This document shows positions 1-9,980 of a stretch of 64,000 nucleotides of DNA, one piece after another. The notes below the pieces were generated by a model. That model saw only the letters and a program-made list of their open reading frames with translations, did not search any database and was not told the DNA's origin. The DNA lies in assembly GCF_963676815.1 (NCBI RefSeq), contig NZ_OY781365.1, positions 1,956,501-2,020,500 on the forward strand, written 5' to 3'. Made by a program: the position numbers and the translations under genes. Source of the stretch: an uncultured Draconibacterium sp. Lineage in GTDB: Bacteria > Bacteroidota > Bacteroidia > Bacteroidales > Prolixibacteraceae. How positions within the stretch are numbered: the first letter of the stretch is position 1; each line of letters opens with the position of its first letter.

Positions 1-1499
1 GAAGTTTGATAATCGGTAGTGTCGTAATCATCATTTACAATTGGCGCCGAAATAAAACGGCTAACCAAAACCGAATCGGTTGATGTGCAGCCATAAATAT
101 CGCTTACTGTAAGATAATATGTTCCCGGACTGCTTATTTCGGGCGAGGCCGTTTGTTGGCCAGCAACAAAAACTCCGTTTTCGCTTGTCCAGCTGTACTG
201 AATTTGTGTTCCAAAACTTCCGGTTCCGTTAAGTAGTGCAGTTGCTCCGTCTTCCAACATAAAATCTTCGCCTGCATTGGCTACCAAATCCGATACGGTA
301 ATTGTTACGGTATCTCTTGCCGCTAGCCCCGAAGGTGAACTTACCGTTAAAATATAAGTGCTGGTTTCTTCGGGAGTGAACACCGGATTGGCAATTGTTG
401 GATCGCTTAAGTGCAAAGCCGGCTCCCACATATAAGTAAAAGTATCGGCTGTTGGAAATACATCGGCAAAAACATAAGGCTCGCATGCGCCAATTGTTGT
501 ATCCGGTCCGGCATTTATAACTATTGATGGTGGATCAACAACTGCTGTGTCACTATCAAGTACTTCTATATTTGTCTCAATAGTATCTGCCAAACAACCA
601 TTTTCGCTGGTTGCCCAAACTTTAACTGAGTATGTACCTGCTGGGCCATCCCAGGTAATTGTCGCTGTTTCCGAATTTATGGAACTAACATTGGTAGTTG
701 TTCCTTCCGGCGGATCGACAATCCAGTGATACGCAGAAGCACCGGAAATATCATTAACAAACTGAACCTCGTACTGTCCGGCATTATCGTGGAAAACCGA
801 GTCATCGATGTATACAAACTCCAGAACTGGAATTGCGTTAATGGTTCGGCTGTGTGTATCGCCACCGGAAATAACAGGAATATCATTTCCCTGCTGATCT
901 CTTGCAGCAGTAAGCTGAACTGTTACTACCGATTCCCGGGCAGGATCTGCAGTAAACCATGTTTCATCAATACTTAAAAATTGTTGGGTATAACTCACCA
1001 ATTGTGTTTGAGCAATTCCGTTAACCGCAAAACTTACAGTAACTGGAAAATCTGCTTCATCCAAAGCAACTCCTCCATCGCCGAGCGCTTGAATTGGCAG
1101 GTCGAATCCATTTTCGGAATAACTATAACATGCTGTACTTTGCGAAGAATTGAATACAATGCTCCGGTTATTTGCATTTACATGAACCGCAATAACTTTT
1201 CGGTTGGTACAACCAGTAATATCGGTTTCAATAACATCGAGGTAATACCATCCGGCAGCTCGCCATTGAACAGTAATTTGATGTGTTCCGTTGGCCGTGG
1301 AAAAGTTATAATCATTTGAATTTGCTTCCGCATCCGGCCTCAAACCGGTTAAAATCCTCCAGGAGTATTCACTTCCGGGATGATCTTCAACAAAATAATT
1401 TTGTTCGGCACCTTCAAAAACAACATAGTCCTCCTGGGCTGCCCCACACAGGGCAGCCAGAAGGGTTATTATCGTTATGAAAAATGCCTTAAACTTCAT
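1..1499 (-). CDS. Exported PKD/Ig-like repeat protein (3' end beyond window)
   Basis: The frame is open from ATG at 1499 to the window edge, about 499 residues with no stop seen. Residues 1-22 form a signal peptide (KAFFITIITLLAALCGAAQ). The first domain (about 23-125) has the YSW, ITVQW and IETDITGC signature shared with the two genes upstream. Two PKD-like repeats follow (NAGPDTTIGAC and ANAGEDFMLEDGA regions), and the last visible residues (VNDDYDTTDYQT) look like the start of a further cadherin-like repeat. It is the fourth gene of the minus-strand operon, 18 bp after the previous stop. The missing C-terminus would show whether it carries a type IX sorting or gliding-associated domain. 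A surface adhesin or structural role is inferred. Confidence 0.75.
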   Translation of the reverse strand, partial: MKFKAFFITIITLLAALCGAAQEDYVVFEGAEQNYFVEDHPGSEYSWRILTGLRPDAEANSNDYNFSTANGTHQITVQWRAAGWYYLDVIETDITGCTNRKVIAVHVNANNRSIVFNSSQSTACYSYSENGFDLPIQALGDGGVALDEADFPVTVSFAVNGIAQTQLVSYTQQFLSIDETWFTADPARESVVTVQLTAARDQQGNDIPVISGGDTHSRTINAIPVLEFVYIDDSVFHDNAGQYEVQFVNDISGASAYHWIVDPPEGTTTNVSSINSETATITWDGPAGTYSVKVWATSENGCLADTIETNIEVLDSDTAVVDPPSIVINAGPDTTIGACEPYVFADVFPTADTFTYMWEPALHLSDPTIANPVFTPEETSTYILTVSSPSGLAARDTVTITVSDLVANAGEDFMLEDGATALLNGTGSFGTQIQYSWTSENGVFVAGQQTASPEISSPGTYYLTVSDIYGCTSTDSVLVSRFISAPIVNDDYDTTDYQT

Positions 1500-1517
1500 T
1501 TCGTTTACCAGACAGGA

Positions 1518-2438
1518 TTAGTTCGAACCAATTCCTGATGTTGCAGGACGTGCTTTAACAGTTTGTGTTTGAACTGGTGAAGCAGTAATATCCGCATCAC
1601 TGGCATCCGTAATTTCTGTAACAGCAACATTTCCTGTTCCAGTAACATTAGAAAGAGTTAACTCTACTGTTTGTGCACTTGTTCCTTCTTCTGAACTACT
1701 ATTATCAACAACTACACGAACATAAACATCTTCCGTTCCGGCAGCATTGTACGGTATCGTTACAGCATCGCCCGATGTAAATGCAGACCACGATCCGCTT
1801 GTTCCACCAACCTGGTATTGCAATGTTGGAGTAGCTGCTCCAATGCTATTATTGAATGTTCCAGTAAAATCCCATGCCGAGAAAATGTCGGTTGCAATTA
1901 ATTTGAATGCAAGTGTATCCGATCCGTAATCATACGAAATTGTTGTTCCTGATGCAGAAATTGCAATATCAGGAGCACAACGATCCAGATCATTACCTGC
2001 ATCTCCGTTAGCAGCCAATGCCACAAACTGTAATGCAAAGTCGCTGGCAACAGGCTGGACTGCCATTGCTTTCAGGTTCTTACATCCTTCAGCATCGGTT
2101 TCTTCAACAACAACATAATAAGTATTTCCTGCTGCACTGTTATTCCAGGTGATATCAATGGTGAAATTATCTTCGCCACCCACTCCGGCATACGTTCCTG
2201 AGTTTACAGTAAAATCAGTTCCGGCAACTTCCTGATCTGTTAAGTCTGCAGTATTTGTGCTTACCCACCATGTGTAGTTATTTCCAACACCCGATGTTTG
2301 ATTTGATTCGCTGCTAGCATTTACCCAATAATCATGCGATGAGCCAACAATAGGAGCACCTCCCGTTCCCTGTGCAAATACACTCGAACTGAAAGCGGTT
2401 ACAACAACCGCCGTTAAAAGAAAGACTAGTTTTTTCAT
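1518..2438 (-). CDS. Exported PKD-like domain protein, tandem paralogue 2
   Basis: 306 residues. Residues 1-22 are a signal peptide ending VFAQ. The N-terminal domain contains GSSHDYWVN, NNYTWWV, IDITW and EETDAEGCKN, matching the equivalent domains of both neighbours. The second domain (about 130-300) is Ser/Thr/Gly rich and beta-like, with acidic stretches. The protein stops at ARPATSGIGSN, a linker that normally precedes another PKD repeat. No type IX C-terminal sorting domain is visible. It lies 34 bp downstream of the previous operon gene. I do not recognise a named family; a small secreted partner of the large repeat protein is inferred. Confidence 0.7.
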   Translation of the reverse strand: MKKLVFLLTAVVVTAFSSSVFAQGTGGAPIVGSSHDYWVNASSESNQTSGVGNNYTWWVSTNTADLTDQEVAGTDFTVNSGTYAGVGGEDNFTIDITWNNSAAGNTYYVVVEETDAEGCKNLKAMAVQPVASDFALQFVALAANGDAGNDLDRCAPDIAISASGTTISYDYGSDTLAFKLIATDIFSAWDFTGTFNNSIGAATPTLQYQVGGTSGSWSAFTSGDAVTIPYNAAGTEDVYVRVVVDNSSSEEGTSAQTVELTLSNVTGTGNVAVTEITDASDADITASPVQTQTVKARPATSGIGSN

Positions 2439-2472
2439 AATAATAATTTCTATTTTTTTTGATTTGTAATTT

Positions 2473-3240
2473 TTAATTCGCTGAGATTTCAGAAGTATTT
2501 GGTAATGGATTAACTGTTAATACCTGATCCTTGTTTCCTGATCCGTTATCCGGAGTTGTTGATGTCCCATCAACAGCTTCACCGTTGCTGACTGTTACAG
2601 TAACGTCGGTTCCGGCAGAAACAGGTCCGGTAATAACAACAGCAATCTCTGAACTGGCCTGTGTTCCTGCAACTGAGATATTAGCGTGAGGACCGGCTCC
2701 CAATTCTGATCCGCCATCAACTTTTACCGACGAAACTGAATAATCAGTACCTGCCACAGCTACTGAGAAATCGTATTCCCAACTATCAATATTCCAACCA
2801 GCATCTTTGTTTAGGTTAACTGTAAAATACAGGGTTGTTGGTCCTGATGCACCATTTGCAAGCACCAATCCGGTTGAATCATGACACTCAGCAGCATCGG
2901 CTGCCATGTCAACATAAAAGGTATTGGCGATAACTTCAACCTGTAATTCCCGAACCGTGGCACACGACGTACTTTCATCGGTTTCGGTAAATGTAATTGT
3001 ATAAATTCCGGGAGTGGTTCCCCAATCGATAAGCACAGAGGTTTCATCATCAACTCCGCTAATGGTTCCACCGCCGCTAACTTCCCACAAGTACGACTTG
3101 TTTGCTGAATTGGCATCGGGTGTTACCGAGTAACTGTGTGTTGATCCTGCATAAGGACTAGTTCCATCTTGTGCTTTTGCTACGCTACTAATAGCTATAA
3201 AGGCTATTGCAACGATTAAATAGGTTAATTTCTTTTTCAT
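2473..3240 (-). CDS. Exported PKD-like domain protein, tandem paralogue 1
   Basis: 255 residues. Residues 1-23 are a signal peptide ending AKAQ. The N-terminal domain (GSTHSYSVTPD, KSYLWEVSGGG, VLIDWGTTPGIY, TETDESTSCA) is a recognisable PKD/Ig-like module shared with the two downstream genes. The second half (about 110-240) is a beta-rich domain with Asp and Gly repeats. It ends VNPLPNTSEISAN, the usual inter-repeat linker of Bacteroidota PKD arrays, directly before the stop. It starts 27 bp after the stop of the 1.4-kb-residue protein, so co-transcription is likely. Function unknown. Confidence 0.7.
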   Translation of the reverse strand: MKKKLTYLIVAIAFIAISSVAKAQDGTSPYAGSTHSYSVTPDANSANKSYLWEVSGGGTISGVDDETSVLIDWGTTPGIYTITFTETDESTSCATVRELQVEVIANTFYVDMAADAAECHDSTGLVLANGASGPTTLYFTVNLNKDAGWNIDSWEYDFSVAVAGTDYSVSSVKVDGGSELGAGPHANISVAGTQASSEIAVVITGPVSAGTDVTVTVSNGEAVDGTSTTPDNGSGNKDQVLTVNPLPNTSEISAN

Positions 3241-3267
3241 TTTGTTCTTTATTCTGGTTTTATATTC

Positions 3268-6200
3268 TTAATCTGGTATTATTTCTCCCGTGTCTGGCAA
3301 CGGATTTACTATCATTATAATTTCATTCGATGTTGCAGTTCCGCTTCCTGTACATGTTGCACTTGATGTCATTTCACATGTAACAACATCGCCATCGGCA
3401 GGTGTGTAGGCAAAACTGCTACTATTCGTTCCGTTATTTATTCCGTTAACTTTCCATTGATACGTTGGTGCTGAACCACCATTGGTTGGTGTTGCTGAAT
3501 AATTTACTTCGGTGCCGGCGCAAACTTCATTGTTTCCAGTAATAACAAGCGATGGCGGAGTACTTTCGGCAACTGTAATACTCACCGGATAATCGTTACT
3601 TGTGCACGCCGGATAATAGGTAAACACCGTTAAGGTTCCATTGTAAGTTCCGGCAGCAATACTATAAGGAACATTGATTGAAATTGCTCCTGGTGCAGGA
3701 TTTAACGATCCGTTTTGATTGCTAAAACCAGCAGATAATGCACCAGCATCAAAAACCAAACTCCAATCATCCGGCGAACCATCAGTTGCAGAATAAGTAA
3801 TTGATGCAGTTGTTATATTTTGACATACTTCAGGATTAGCTCCCAAAGTAATTGATGGTGTAGCATTTACTGTAACAGAAATTGGCGTTGAATTAGCAGT
3901 TTCGCAACTACCGCTTTGTACCACCGCACGATACTCCCATACACCTGCTGATAATGGAGTTTCAGAATAAGTTACATTTCCTGCATTCCCTATATCTTCC
4001 CAACTTCCGGTATTAACCCGACGTTCCCAACGCAACACTGTTCCAACATAATTCTGCAATGTAAGTAATGGTATTTCACTACCGGCGCAAACCGGATCGT
4101 AGTTTGCCGGCTGAACCCAACCACCTTGTGTTGGAGCATCTACAACCACATCAATACTATCGGCTAAACTTGTACAGCCACCAACCGTAACAGCAAGGGT
4201 ATATGTTCCCGAGTTTCCGGTCCATGTGCTTGAAATTGTCGGATTTTGATCGCTTGAATTAAAACCATTCGGACCAGTCCATGCATATGTTGCTCCCGGT
4301 ACCGATGAAGTGGTCAGCAGCAAAGCAGATCCCGCACAAACCGGGCTATTACTTGAAGCCACTGGTGTTGAGGGACGCGGATTAACCGTTAATGACACGG
4401 AATTGCTATAACCGGTTCCGCAACTATTGGTTGCATAATACTGTAATATTTTGCCATCATCGGCATCCGACACAGTGTATGGAACCGTGATAAAATCACC
4501 TCCAAGTTGCCAACCTTCGTTTGTTACTGAAGTTCCATTGTTGTTTACCGCTGGAACAGCAGGGTTGATTATTTCTCCGGCACATAAAGCGGCCAAAGAA
4601 GAAATGGAAGCTACAGTTGGGGAGTCGGCCAGCGAAACCGTGACACTGTCGGTTGCAGCACTGGGAAGAATTTCAGAGATCGACAAATTATCGAATGTAG
4701 GAATGCCACTTCCCGAAGCATCCATTAAATTTCCGATGACCAAATCGCCAGCTCCCGACCAGTCCAATATTTGCCCCGGAGTTGCCGACGAGGAAATCCA
4801 AACCTGACCACCATCGATAAATAATCTTCCTAATCCATCCAGTGGATTATATGTAAAACGATATTGATGTAATCCCAGATAATCATTTCTTGGATTGGCA
4901 ATACTTCCGCTTGACTGTGTTGTTGACACTCCAAATTCATCAACAACGGTGTATGTAACACCAAAGCTGCCTCCACCCAGAATCGTTAACGAACTGCCTC
5001 TATTTACTATATCTGCCGTATTTTCATCGGATTGATAATAAACAGAAAAATCGATTCCTTCCAGGTTCAGTTCAGCGCTGTTGGTAAAGGTTAAATTAAT
5101 ATCTGCTCTTGTTGGGTCGGGTGTTGGAGCCAATGCAGTTGAGCCAGCAACTCCTCCGGCAATTATTAACCCACTGCCCGAGTTTGCATTTAGTCCATAA
5201 TCAGCTTCTAATATTGTTTTCGAATTGTCATCCCACGAGAAATAAGTTACGGGAACCGAGCTTGATCCGGTTGCACACAACGCATCAGAAACCATTACAC
5301 AACTAACTACATCTCCATCAGCTGGAGTGTAACTGTAACTAGCTGAATTGGTACCTACATTTGTGCCGTTTACTTTCCACTGATAAATAGGGTTTGCTCC
5401 TCCATTAACAGGAATTGCCGTGTATGTTACACTTGTGCCTGAACAAACCGCTCCGGATGGAGAGGCCATAATATTTACGTCGATAGATGTTGGTTGAACA
5501 CTTAATATTACATTTTGCGAAAAAGACTTCGTACAATTTGGCGTAGAACCGGTAATCGTAATTCCTGTTATTTGCAAGGTTTTACCATCTGCATTTTCAT
5601 CCAATACCGGCGTAGCAAAAGAACTATTTCCACTACCATCAGCCGTTAAACCGGCAAGTTCAGACTGGGATACTCCATCAATAGAGTAATTAAGCGAAAA
5701 TGTAGTATTGGGAACCAAACCCGATAAGTTTATTGTTGCAGCCGTTCCGCTACAAATTGTGGCATTTTGCGCAGCTCCTGATAACGTTGGTTCAGGATTC
5801 ATAACAATAACTGCATTTCCAGTCATTTGTAAATCACAATCTTCTGAAACATTATGCCCAACTATCGTGTAGGTTCCGGCAACAGACTGAAACCCAAAAC
5901 TCAAGGCATTGCCATTTCCTGAAATAGCGGAACCTACCGGTGTTGCTCCCTCGCGATAAAGCTGATAGTCAATCCCTATTTCAGAACCATCAAGCCCTAT
6001 TTCAACTCCAGTACTCCCCTCGCAATAACTTCCTCCGCCAGTAACATTGTAGGTTGCAATTGAGCAAAATGGATTGATATTCACGGAATAATCTTCAACT
6101 TCTCCCCACGTAAAAGCGCCACAAGGCAATGCCCCTGTATTATCAGCATCTCCTTCAATAACAACTCTCATTCGGGTAATTCCAACACTGGCATCAAGAG

Positions 6201-7371
6201 GTATTGAGACTGTTCCCGACATTATTTGATTGCCCGTATAAGAGCTTTCAAACATTAATTCATTTGTTTCATCAAAGTCTCCATTCTGATCGAGGTCAAT
6301 ATAAACTTTACAGTAGCCACCATATTCATCAGCCAAAAACTCATCTGTTATGGCAATTGTATAACCTTGCCCCTGCATTACCTGCCCAGGACTTACAGTG
6401 CCTGAATAGTCTGTATATCCAACCGTTTTCGAAACTGGTGAAGAATTACTAATACCTGCAAAATCTACATTTGTTATCGACTCATACAAATCATAAGATG
6501 TTGAGTTTGCCGCACAGTAACTTATATTGGCAGTTGAAAACGTCCATACCGAACAGCCACTTGCACTTCCGTATGAATTATAAGGGACAATTCGCCAGTA
6601 ATAATCGGTTAAAAAATCAAGGTTTACAGAAGGAGTATACGAGGTAACGTTACCTACATCAGTACCATTTTCAATATTGCTTGCAGCACCGTCGGTCCCA
6701 AAATACAGGTAATAACCGGTAGCTCCTGATGCCGGCTCCCAATCTAATGTGGCATCAACTGCAATGTCGCTTTCGCCATTTGAAGGAGAAACCGGAGTAG
6801 TACAGATTGGAGGATCTGTTAGTGTTCCCTGAACAGAAATATTATCGAATGTATAATCCTCATTATTTCGATCGTTGTTCAGACGTATAATAATCTGGAT
6901 TGTACTCCCGTTCAATCCGGTTTGACTTGCAGTCGCCGACCAATCTCCTCCTCCCTCATTATTCCCATTTGTTGAAAAATAGGTCTCACTTCCCCCGTCA
7001 AGCTTGTATAAAACCCTTATATAATCACCAGTCTCATGGTTATCTGAGATCAAATCAACCGCCAAAGAAACATTATCAAATCCTGAAATATTAATAACTT
7101 CCGACGTCCATACATGTTCTCCGTCAAGGTCATCAGCATAAAATGCATTCGAAAAAATTCCCCAGGCATCTGCACTACCTTGTGAGCTAACCGACCACTT
7201 TCCCTCTGGGTCGGAGGTTGTTCCATCACTCTCCGGAAAATCCTCACTCCAAATAATTGTTTGGGCAAATAATGAATTCGAAAACGATAATGAAAGAAAC
7301 AATGAAAAAAAGACAAGTAAGGACATTAACCGAACCCTAGTAAACACCCGGGTTACTTGAGTCATTGCCAT
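3268..7371 (-). CDS. Large exported multi-domain adhesin-like protein (Fn3, GEVED, Ig/PKD repeats)
   Basis: 1367 residues from the start chosen here; the frame stays open to an ATG at 7422. I prefer 7371 because MAMTQVTRVFTRVR gives a basic n-region before the hydrophobic signal peptide ending SLFAQ; 7326 is also possible. Domains in order: a jelly-roll-like module (WSEDFPES to TFDNISVQG), an Fn3-like module (CTTPVSPSNGESDIAV to CSVWTF), a GEVED domain (GYCKVYIDLDQNGDFDE, TWGEVEDYSV), then many Ig/PKD-like repeats with CAGT/CSGT starts and VNPxP linkers, interrupted by a lectin-like module around SGSGLIIAGG. It ends VNPLPDTGEIIPD with no sorting domain. First gene of the four-gene operon. A surface adhesin is the likely role (inference). 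Confidence 0.8.
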   Translation of the reverse strand: MAMTQVTRVFTRVRLMSLLVFFSLFLSLSFSNSLFAQTIIWSEDFPESDGTTSDPEGKWSVSSQGSADAWGIFSNAFYADDLDGEHVWTSEVINISGFDNVSLAVDLISDNHETGDYIRVLYKLDGGSETYFSTNGNNEGGGDWSATASQTGLNGSTIQIIIRLNNDRNNEDYTFDNISVQGTLTDPPICTTPVSPSNGESDIAVDATLDWEPASGATGYYLYFGTDGAASNIENGTDVGNVTSYTPSVNLDFLTDYYWRIVPYNSYGSASGCSVWTFSTANISYCAANSTSYDLYESITNVDFAGISNSSPVSKTVGYTDYSGTVSPGQVMQGQGYTIAITDEFLADEYGGYCKVYIDLDQNGDFDETNELMFESSYTGNQIMSGTVSIPLDASVGITRMRVVIEGDADNTGALPCGAFTWGEVEDYSVNINPFCSIATYNVTGGGSYCEGSTGVEIGLDGSEIGIDYQLYREGATPVGSAISGNGNALSFGFQSVAGTYTIVGHNVSEDCDLQMTGNAVIVMNPEPTLSGAAQNATICSGTAATINLSGLVPNTTFSLNYSIDGVSQSELAGLTADGSGNSSFATPVLDENADGKTLQITGITITGSTPNCTKSFSQNVILSVQPTSIDVNIMASPSGAVCSGTSVTYTAIPVNGGANPIYQWKVNGTNVGTNSASYSYTPADGDVVSCVMVSDALCATGSSSVPVTYFSWDDNSKTILEADYGLNANSGSGLIIAGGVAGSTALAPTPDPTRADINLTFTNSAELNLEGIDFSVYYQSDENTADIVNRGSSLTILGGGSFGVTYTVVDEFGVSTTQSSGSIANPRNDYLGLHQYRFTYNPLDGLGRLFIDGGQVWISSSATPGQILDWSGAGDLVIGNLMDASGSGIPTFDNLSISEILPSAATDSVTVSLADSPTVASISSLAALCAGEIINPAVPAVNNNGTSVTNEGWQLGGDFITVPYTVSDADDGKILQYYATNSCGTGYSNSVSLTVNPRPSTPVASSNSPVCAGSALLLTTSSVPGATYAWTGPNGFNSSDQNPTISSTWTGNSGTYTLAVTVGGCTSLADSIDVVVDAPTQGGWVQPANYDPVCAGSEIPLLTLQNYVGTVLRWERRVNTGSWEDIGNAGNVTYSETPLSAGVWEYRAVVQSGSCETANSTPISVTVNATPSITLGANPEVCQNITTASITYSATDGSPDDWSLVFDAGALSAGFSNQNGSLNPAPGAISINVPYSIAAGTYNGTLTVFTYYPACTSNDYPVSITVAESTPPSLVITGNNEVCAGTEVNYSATPTNGGSAPTYQWKVNGINNGTNSSSFAYTPADGDVVTCEMTSSATCTGSGTATSNEIIMIVNPLPDTGEIIPD

Positions 7372-7589
7372 ATTGATAGCATGGGGTATAGTCAATATGT
7401 CCCTAAAGCACACTGTCCTCACAATTCTTTTACTCTTACAATTCGTTCATTTAGACTTTAAATGATCATTGGTTGCACATTCCAATAATCACGAAACTTC
7501 AACTTCAGGAAAATCGAAGAATTACACTGATAACTCTATCAATCTACTGCTCCTTTTTTTGCTAAGCTGATAGTTTCCGCCAAATGTTT

Positions 7590-7597
7590 CAAATATA
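7590..7597 (-). promoter_or_regulatory. Candidate -7 box for the adhesin operon
   Basis: Minus-strand TATATTTG fits the Bacteroidota -7 consensus TAnnTTTG and lies about 220 bases upstream of the preferred adhesin start. No TTTG -33 box is found at the normal spacing, so this is tentative. The rest of the 7372-7807 gap holds only the terminator listed separately. Confidence 0.3.
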
Positions 7598-7740
7598 ACA
7601 ATTACAACTTGTTACATATTAGCCGCCAAAAATAAAGAATTAACATAAAGGTGTGAACTCAAACCCCTTGACTTTAGGGATTTGTTTCATTTTGGGACAA
7701 GATTTAATATAGAATTGTTGTTACAAATACAATTTGACGC

Positions 7741-7783
7741 AAAAAAAAGGTCGTTATAAACATATTTGCTTATAACGACCTTT
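7741..7783 (-). terminator. Intrinsic terminator of the DUF4252 gene
   Basis: A 14-bp perfect stem (7746-7759 with 7770-7783) and a 10-base loop are followed on the minus strand by a run of eight Ts. It sits 25 bases beyond the DUF4252 stop codon and ends the 10.8-7.8 kb minus-strand unit. Confidence 0.9.
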
Positions 7784-7807
7784 CTATAAAAGAACTTTTA
7801 AATCTAT

Positions 7808-8305
7808 CTATTCAGACATTTCTTTTCCCTGGGCTCCCAGTTTTTTGATATCGTTCACATTAAAATCACCAAAAAACGACACCACAAAACAGTTACCATC
7901 CGGATTATCGTTTGTTAGAAAAACATGACACTCGGAATATTTTTTCTTCCCGCCAAGCAAGTAGATCTCGGCATCCGAGTCTTCATTATCATCTTCGAAT
8001 TTTTTGTATTTAGCGGGAAGAAGTGCAATTGCTTTTTTGGTAAAATCGCTACTGTTTAAATTCCCTTTTTCCGGATTGTATGACATAAACCTTACCTGGT
8101 GCAAATCGCCGGTAACATTTTTCTCATCATCGTCGCCAAGGTCAATGTCAATTGCATCAATCATATCTTTGGAAAAAGAAAAGCTTGTTACGCCATCTTT
8201 ATTGGCAAAGGTATCGTACATTTTATCCGACTTGCTTTGCCCCGAAGCCAGCAGTCCGGCCAACAATAGACCAAGGGCAAAAAGTAATGTTGTTATTGTT
8301 TTCAT
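7808..8305 (-). CDS. DUF4252 domain-containing exported protein
   Basis: 165 residues. A hydrophobic N-terminus (TTLLFALGLLLAGLLASGQ) is a signal peptide. The remainder matches the layout of DUF4252 proteins: a short helix after cleavage (SDKMYDTFANKDGVTSFSF), an acidic middle, and a C-terminal strand region (CHVFLTNDN, CFVVSFFGDF, NVNDIKKLG). Family function is unknown; members are small secreted proteins often found beside sigma-factor or stress genes. Here it follows pspC by 69 bp and is last before a strong terminator, so it is probably part of the padR-pspC unit. Confidence 0.75.
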   Translation of the reverse strand: MKTITTLLFALGLLLAGLLASGQSKSDKMYDTFANKDGVTSFSFSKDMIDAIDIDLGDDDEKNVTGDLHQVRFMSYNPEKGNLNSSDFTKKAIALLPAKYKKFEDDNEDSDAEIYLLGGKKKYSECHVFLTNDNPDGNCFVVSFFGDFNVNDIKKLGAQGKEMSE

Positions 8306-8374
8306 AGCTCATGTTTTATAAACACCAAATAGCAACTATAATCAGGTTTCATTATTGGTGTTTCTCTGTTTTAA

Positions 8375-9949
8375 TTACTTTATTTTTTCTGTCAATCCTT
8401 CAGGTTTCATTTCCCAGTATTTACCAACCATATCGCCATCCCAGGTATTCGATACGTTTTCAATATCATGAATAATTTCGTCCATGTCGTTTCCAAGGAA
8501 AACTGCTTTTCCTTCAGGTACGCGTACTTTTATATCCACTTCCTGACCTCTCCATTTTGCCTCGTCGCCGATAAAGAAATATGGATCGAAATATAGCGTT
8601 GAATCAGTTCTTTCGTATGTGTACACCATTTCTTCGCACCACTGTTTAGCATTGTCACGCGTTTTACCTCGTGATGAATAACGAACGGTTACCACAAAGT
8701 CGTCGCCCGATGAGCGGATAACATCCAATTGCGGATAACCAACCACTACTTCTTCTCCATCAATAACAGCCACTTTAAAACCTTCAACATCCCAGTCAAT
8801 TTCGGCGTAATCATCCAATTTATCATCGGCTACCCGCAGATAGAGAGTCTGGCACGAATCGCACGAAATGGTTTCGCTTTTGGTAATTGATGAACTTTGT
8901 TTGTAGTTTCCAACCTGTCCAACCGAAAGAATTAACAGGGCGAAAAGCGACACCAACCAAACACCGGCCAGTGACAGAGCTACTACCGCATTGTTCGATT
9001 TATACCTGAAAACCAACTTCGTTCCGATATAAATAAGTGCAAGTAATGGAAGACCAGCAATCAGCCCAACCAATATCAGCCCCCAGGTAACCGCACCCGG
9101 TTCAATAAAGTGGTTCAACATATTCGGCACATGAATTTCGGGACCCCAAATCAGTGGCATTCCTTCTACAAACGAATGGCCAATTATCATTGACGAAACC
9201 AACCCAAGTATACCGAAGAAACCTGAAATGATAAGAAACACACCAAACACGATTACAAACACTTTCAGAATTACTTTGAAAATATTATAAACCACGTCGC
9301 CGGCTCCTTCCATCGACTTTTTTCCTTTCGAGTAGGTATCCGATTCTTTAAACTTTTTATAGCTTTCCTTTACTTCTTTTACTTCTTCTTTAATCGATTT
9401 CTCGATGTTTTTCACGGTAGCTTCCTGTCCGCGCATTTCAAGGCGTTGAGCAGTACTAACAGCTTTTGGAACAGCAATCCACAAAATTAGGTATGCTAGT
9501 CCGGCAGCTCCCGATGTTACAAAAAACAGAATTACCAGGATGATACGCAAGATTACGGGATCCATGTTAAAATAAGCTCCCAAACCTCCACAAATACCTC
9601 CCAGAACACGGTGATCGGGATCGCGATACAAACGACGTTTCCGTTTGGCTTCCGATGCAATAGAAACATCTTCTTCTTCGCCTTCTTCCTCGGCAAAGTC
9701 TTCCGGAGTTCCCATTATTTCTACCATATCGTTTACCCACTCAACGGTGATTACCTTTTTCTCATCAGTGCTTTTCGAACTGAAAATTTCTGCTATACGT
9801 GCCTCAATATCAGCTATAATCTCTTTTCCTTCCTCGTCAACTCCAAAATGATTTTTTAGGTTGATCAAGTATCTTTGCAGCACCTCGTAGGCATCCTCCT
9901 CAATATGAAATATTGTGCCGCTTATATTTATTGTAAATGTCTTCTTCAT
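8375..9949 (-). CDS. PspC-domain membrane protein with long C-terminal extension
   Basis: 524 residues, far longer than stand-alone PspC. Residues 1-100 are a soluble domain (TINISGTIFHIEEDAY, IEARIAEIF). Residues about 104-165 form the PspC domain (LYRDPDHRVLGGICGG then a membrane helix and LAYLILWIAVP). A charged linker (EVKEVKESYKKFKES) leads to three or four further membrane segments (about 215-350), then a beta-rich extracytoplasmic C-terminus with CDSCQTLYLRV. PspC proteins sense envelope stress in many bacteria; here the gene directly follows a padR gene (31 bp), so PadR-controlled expression is likely. No pspA is seen. Confidence 0.85.
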   Translation of the reverse strand: MKKTFTINISGTIFHIEEDAYEVLQRYLINLKNHFGVDEEGKEIIADIEARIAEIFSSKSTDEKKVITVEWVNDMVEIMGTPEDFAEEEGEEEDVSIASEAKRKRRLYRDPDHRVLGGICGGLGAYFNMDPVILRIILVILFFVTSGAAGLAYLILWIAVPKAVSTAQRLEMRGQEATVKNIEKSIKEEVKEVKESYKKFKESDTYSKGKKSMEGAGDVVYNIFKVILKVFVIVFGVFLIISGFFGILGLVSSMIIGHSFVEGMPLIWGPEIHVPNMLNHFIEPGAVTWGLILVGLIAGLPLLALIYIGTKLVFRYKSNNAVVALSLAGVWLVSLFALLILSVGQVGNYKQSSSITKSETISCDSCQTLYLRVADDKLDDYAEIDWDVEGFKVAVIDGEEVVVGYPQLDVIRSSGDDFVVTVRYSSRGKTRDNAKQWCEEMVYTYERTDSTLYFDPYFFIGDEAKWRGQEVDIKVRVPEGKAVFLGNDMDEIIHDIENVSNTWDGDMVGKYWEMKPEGLTEKIK

Positions 9950-9980
9950 CTTGTTTTTTGTTTGAATTTATTAGGATGGA

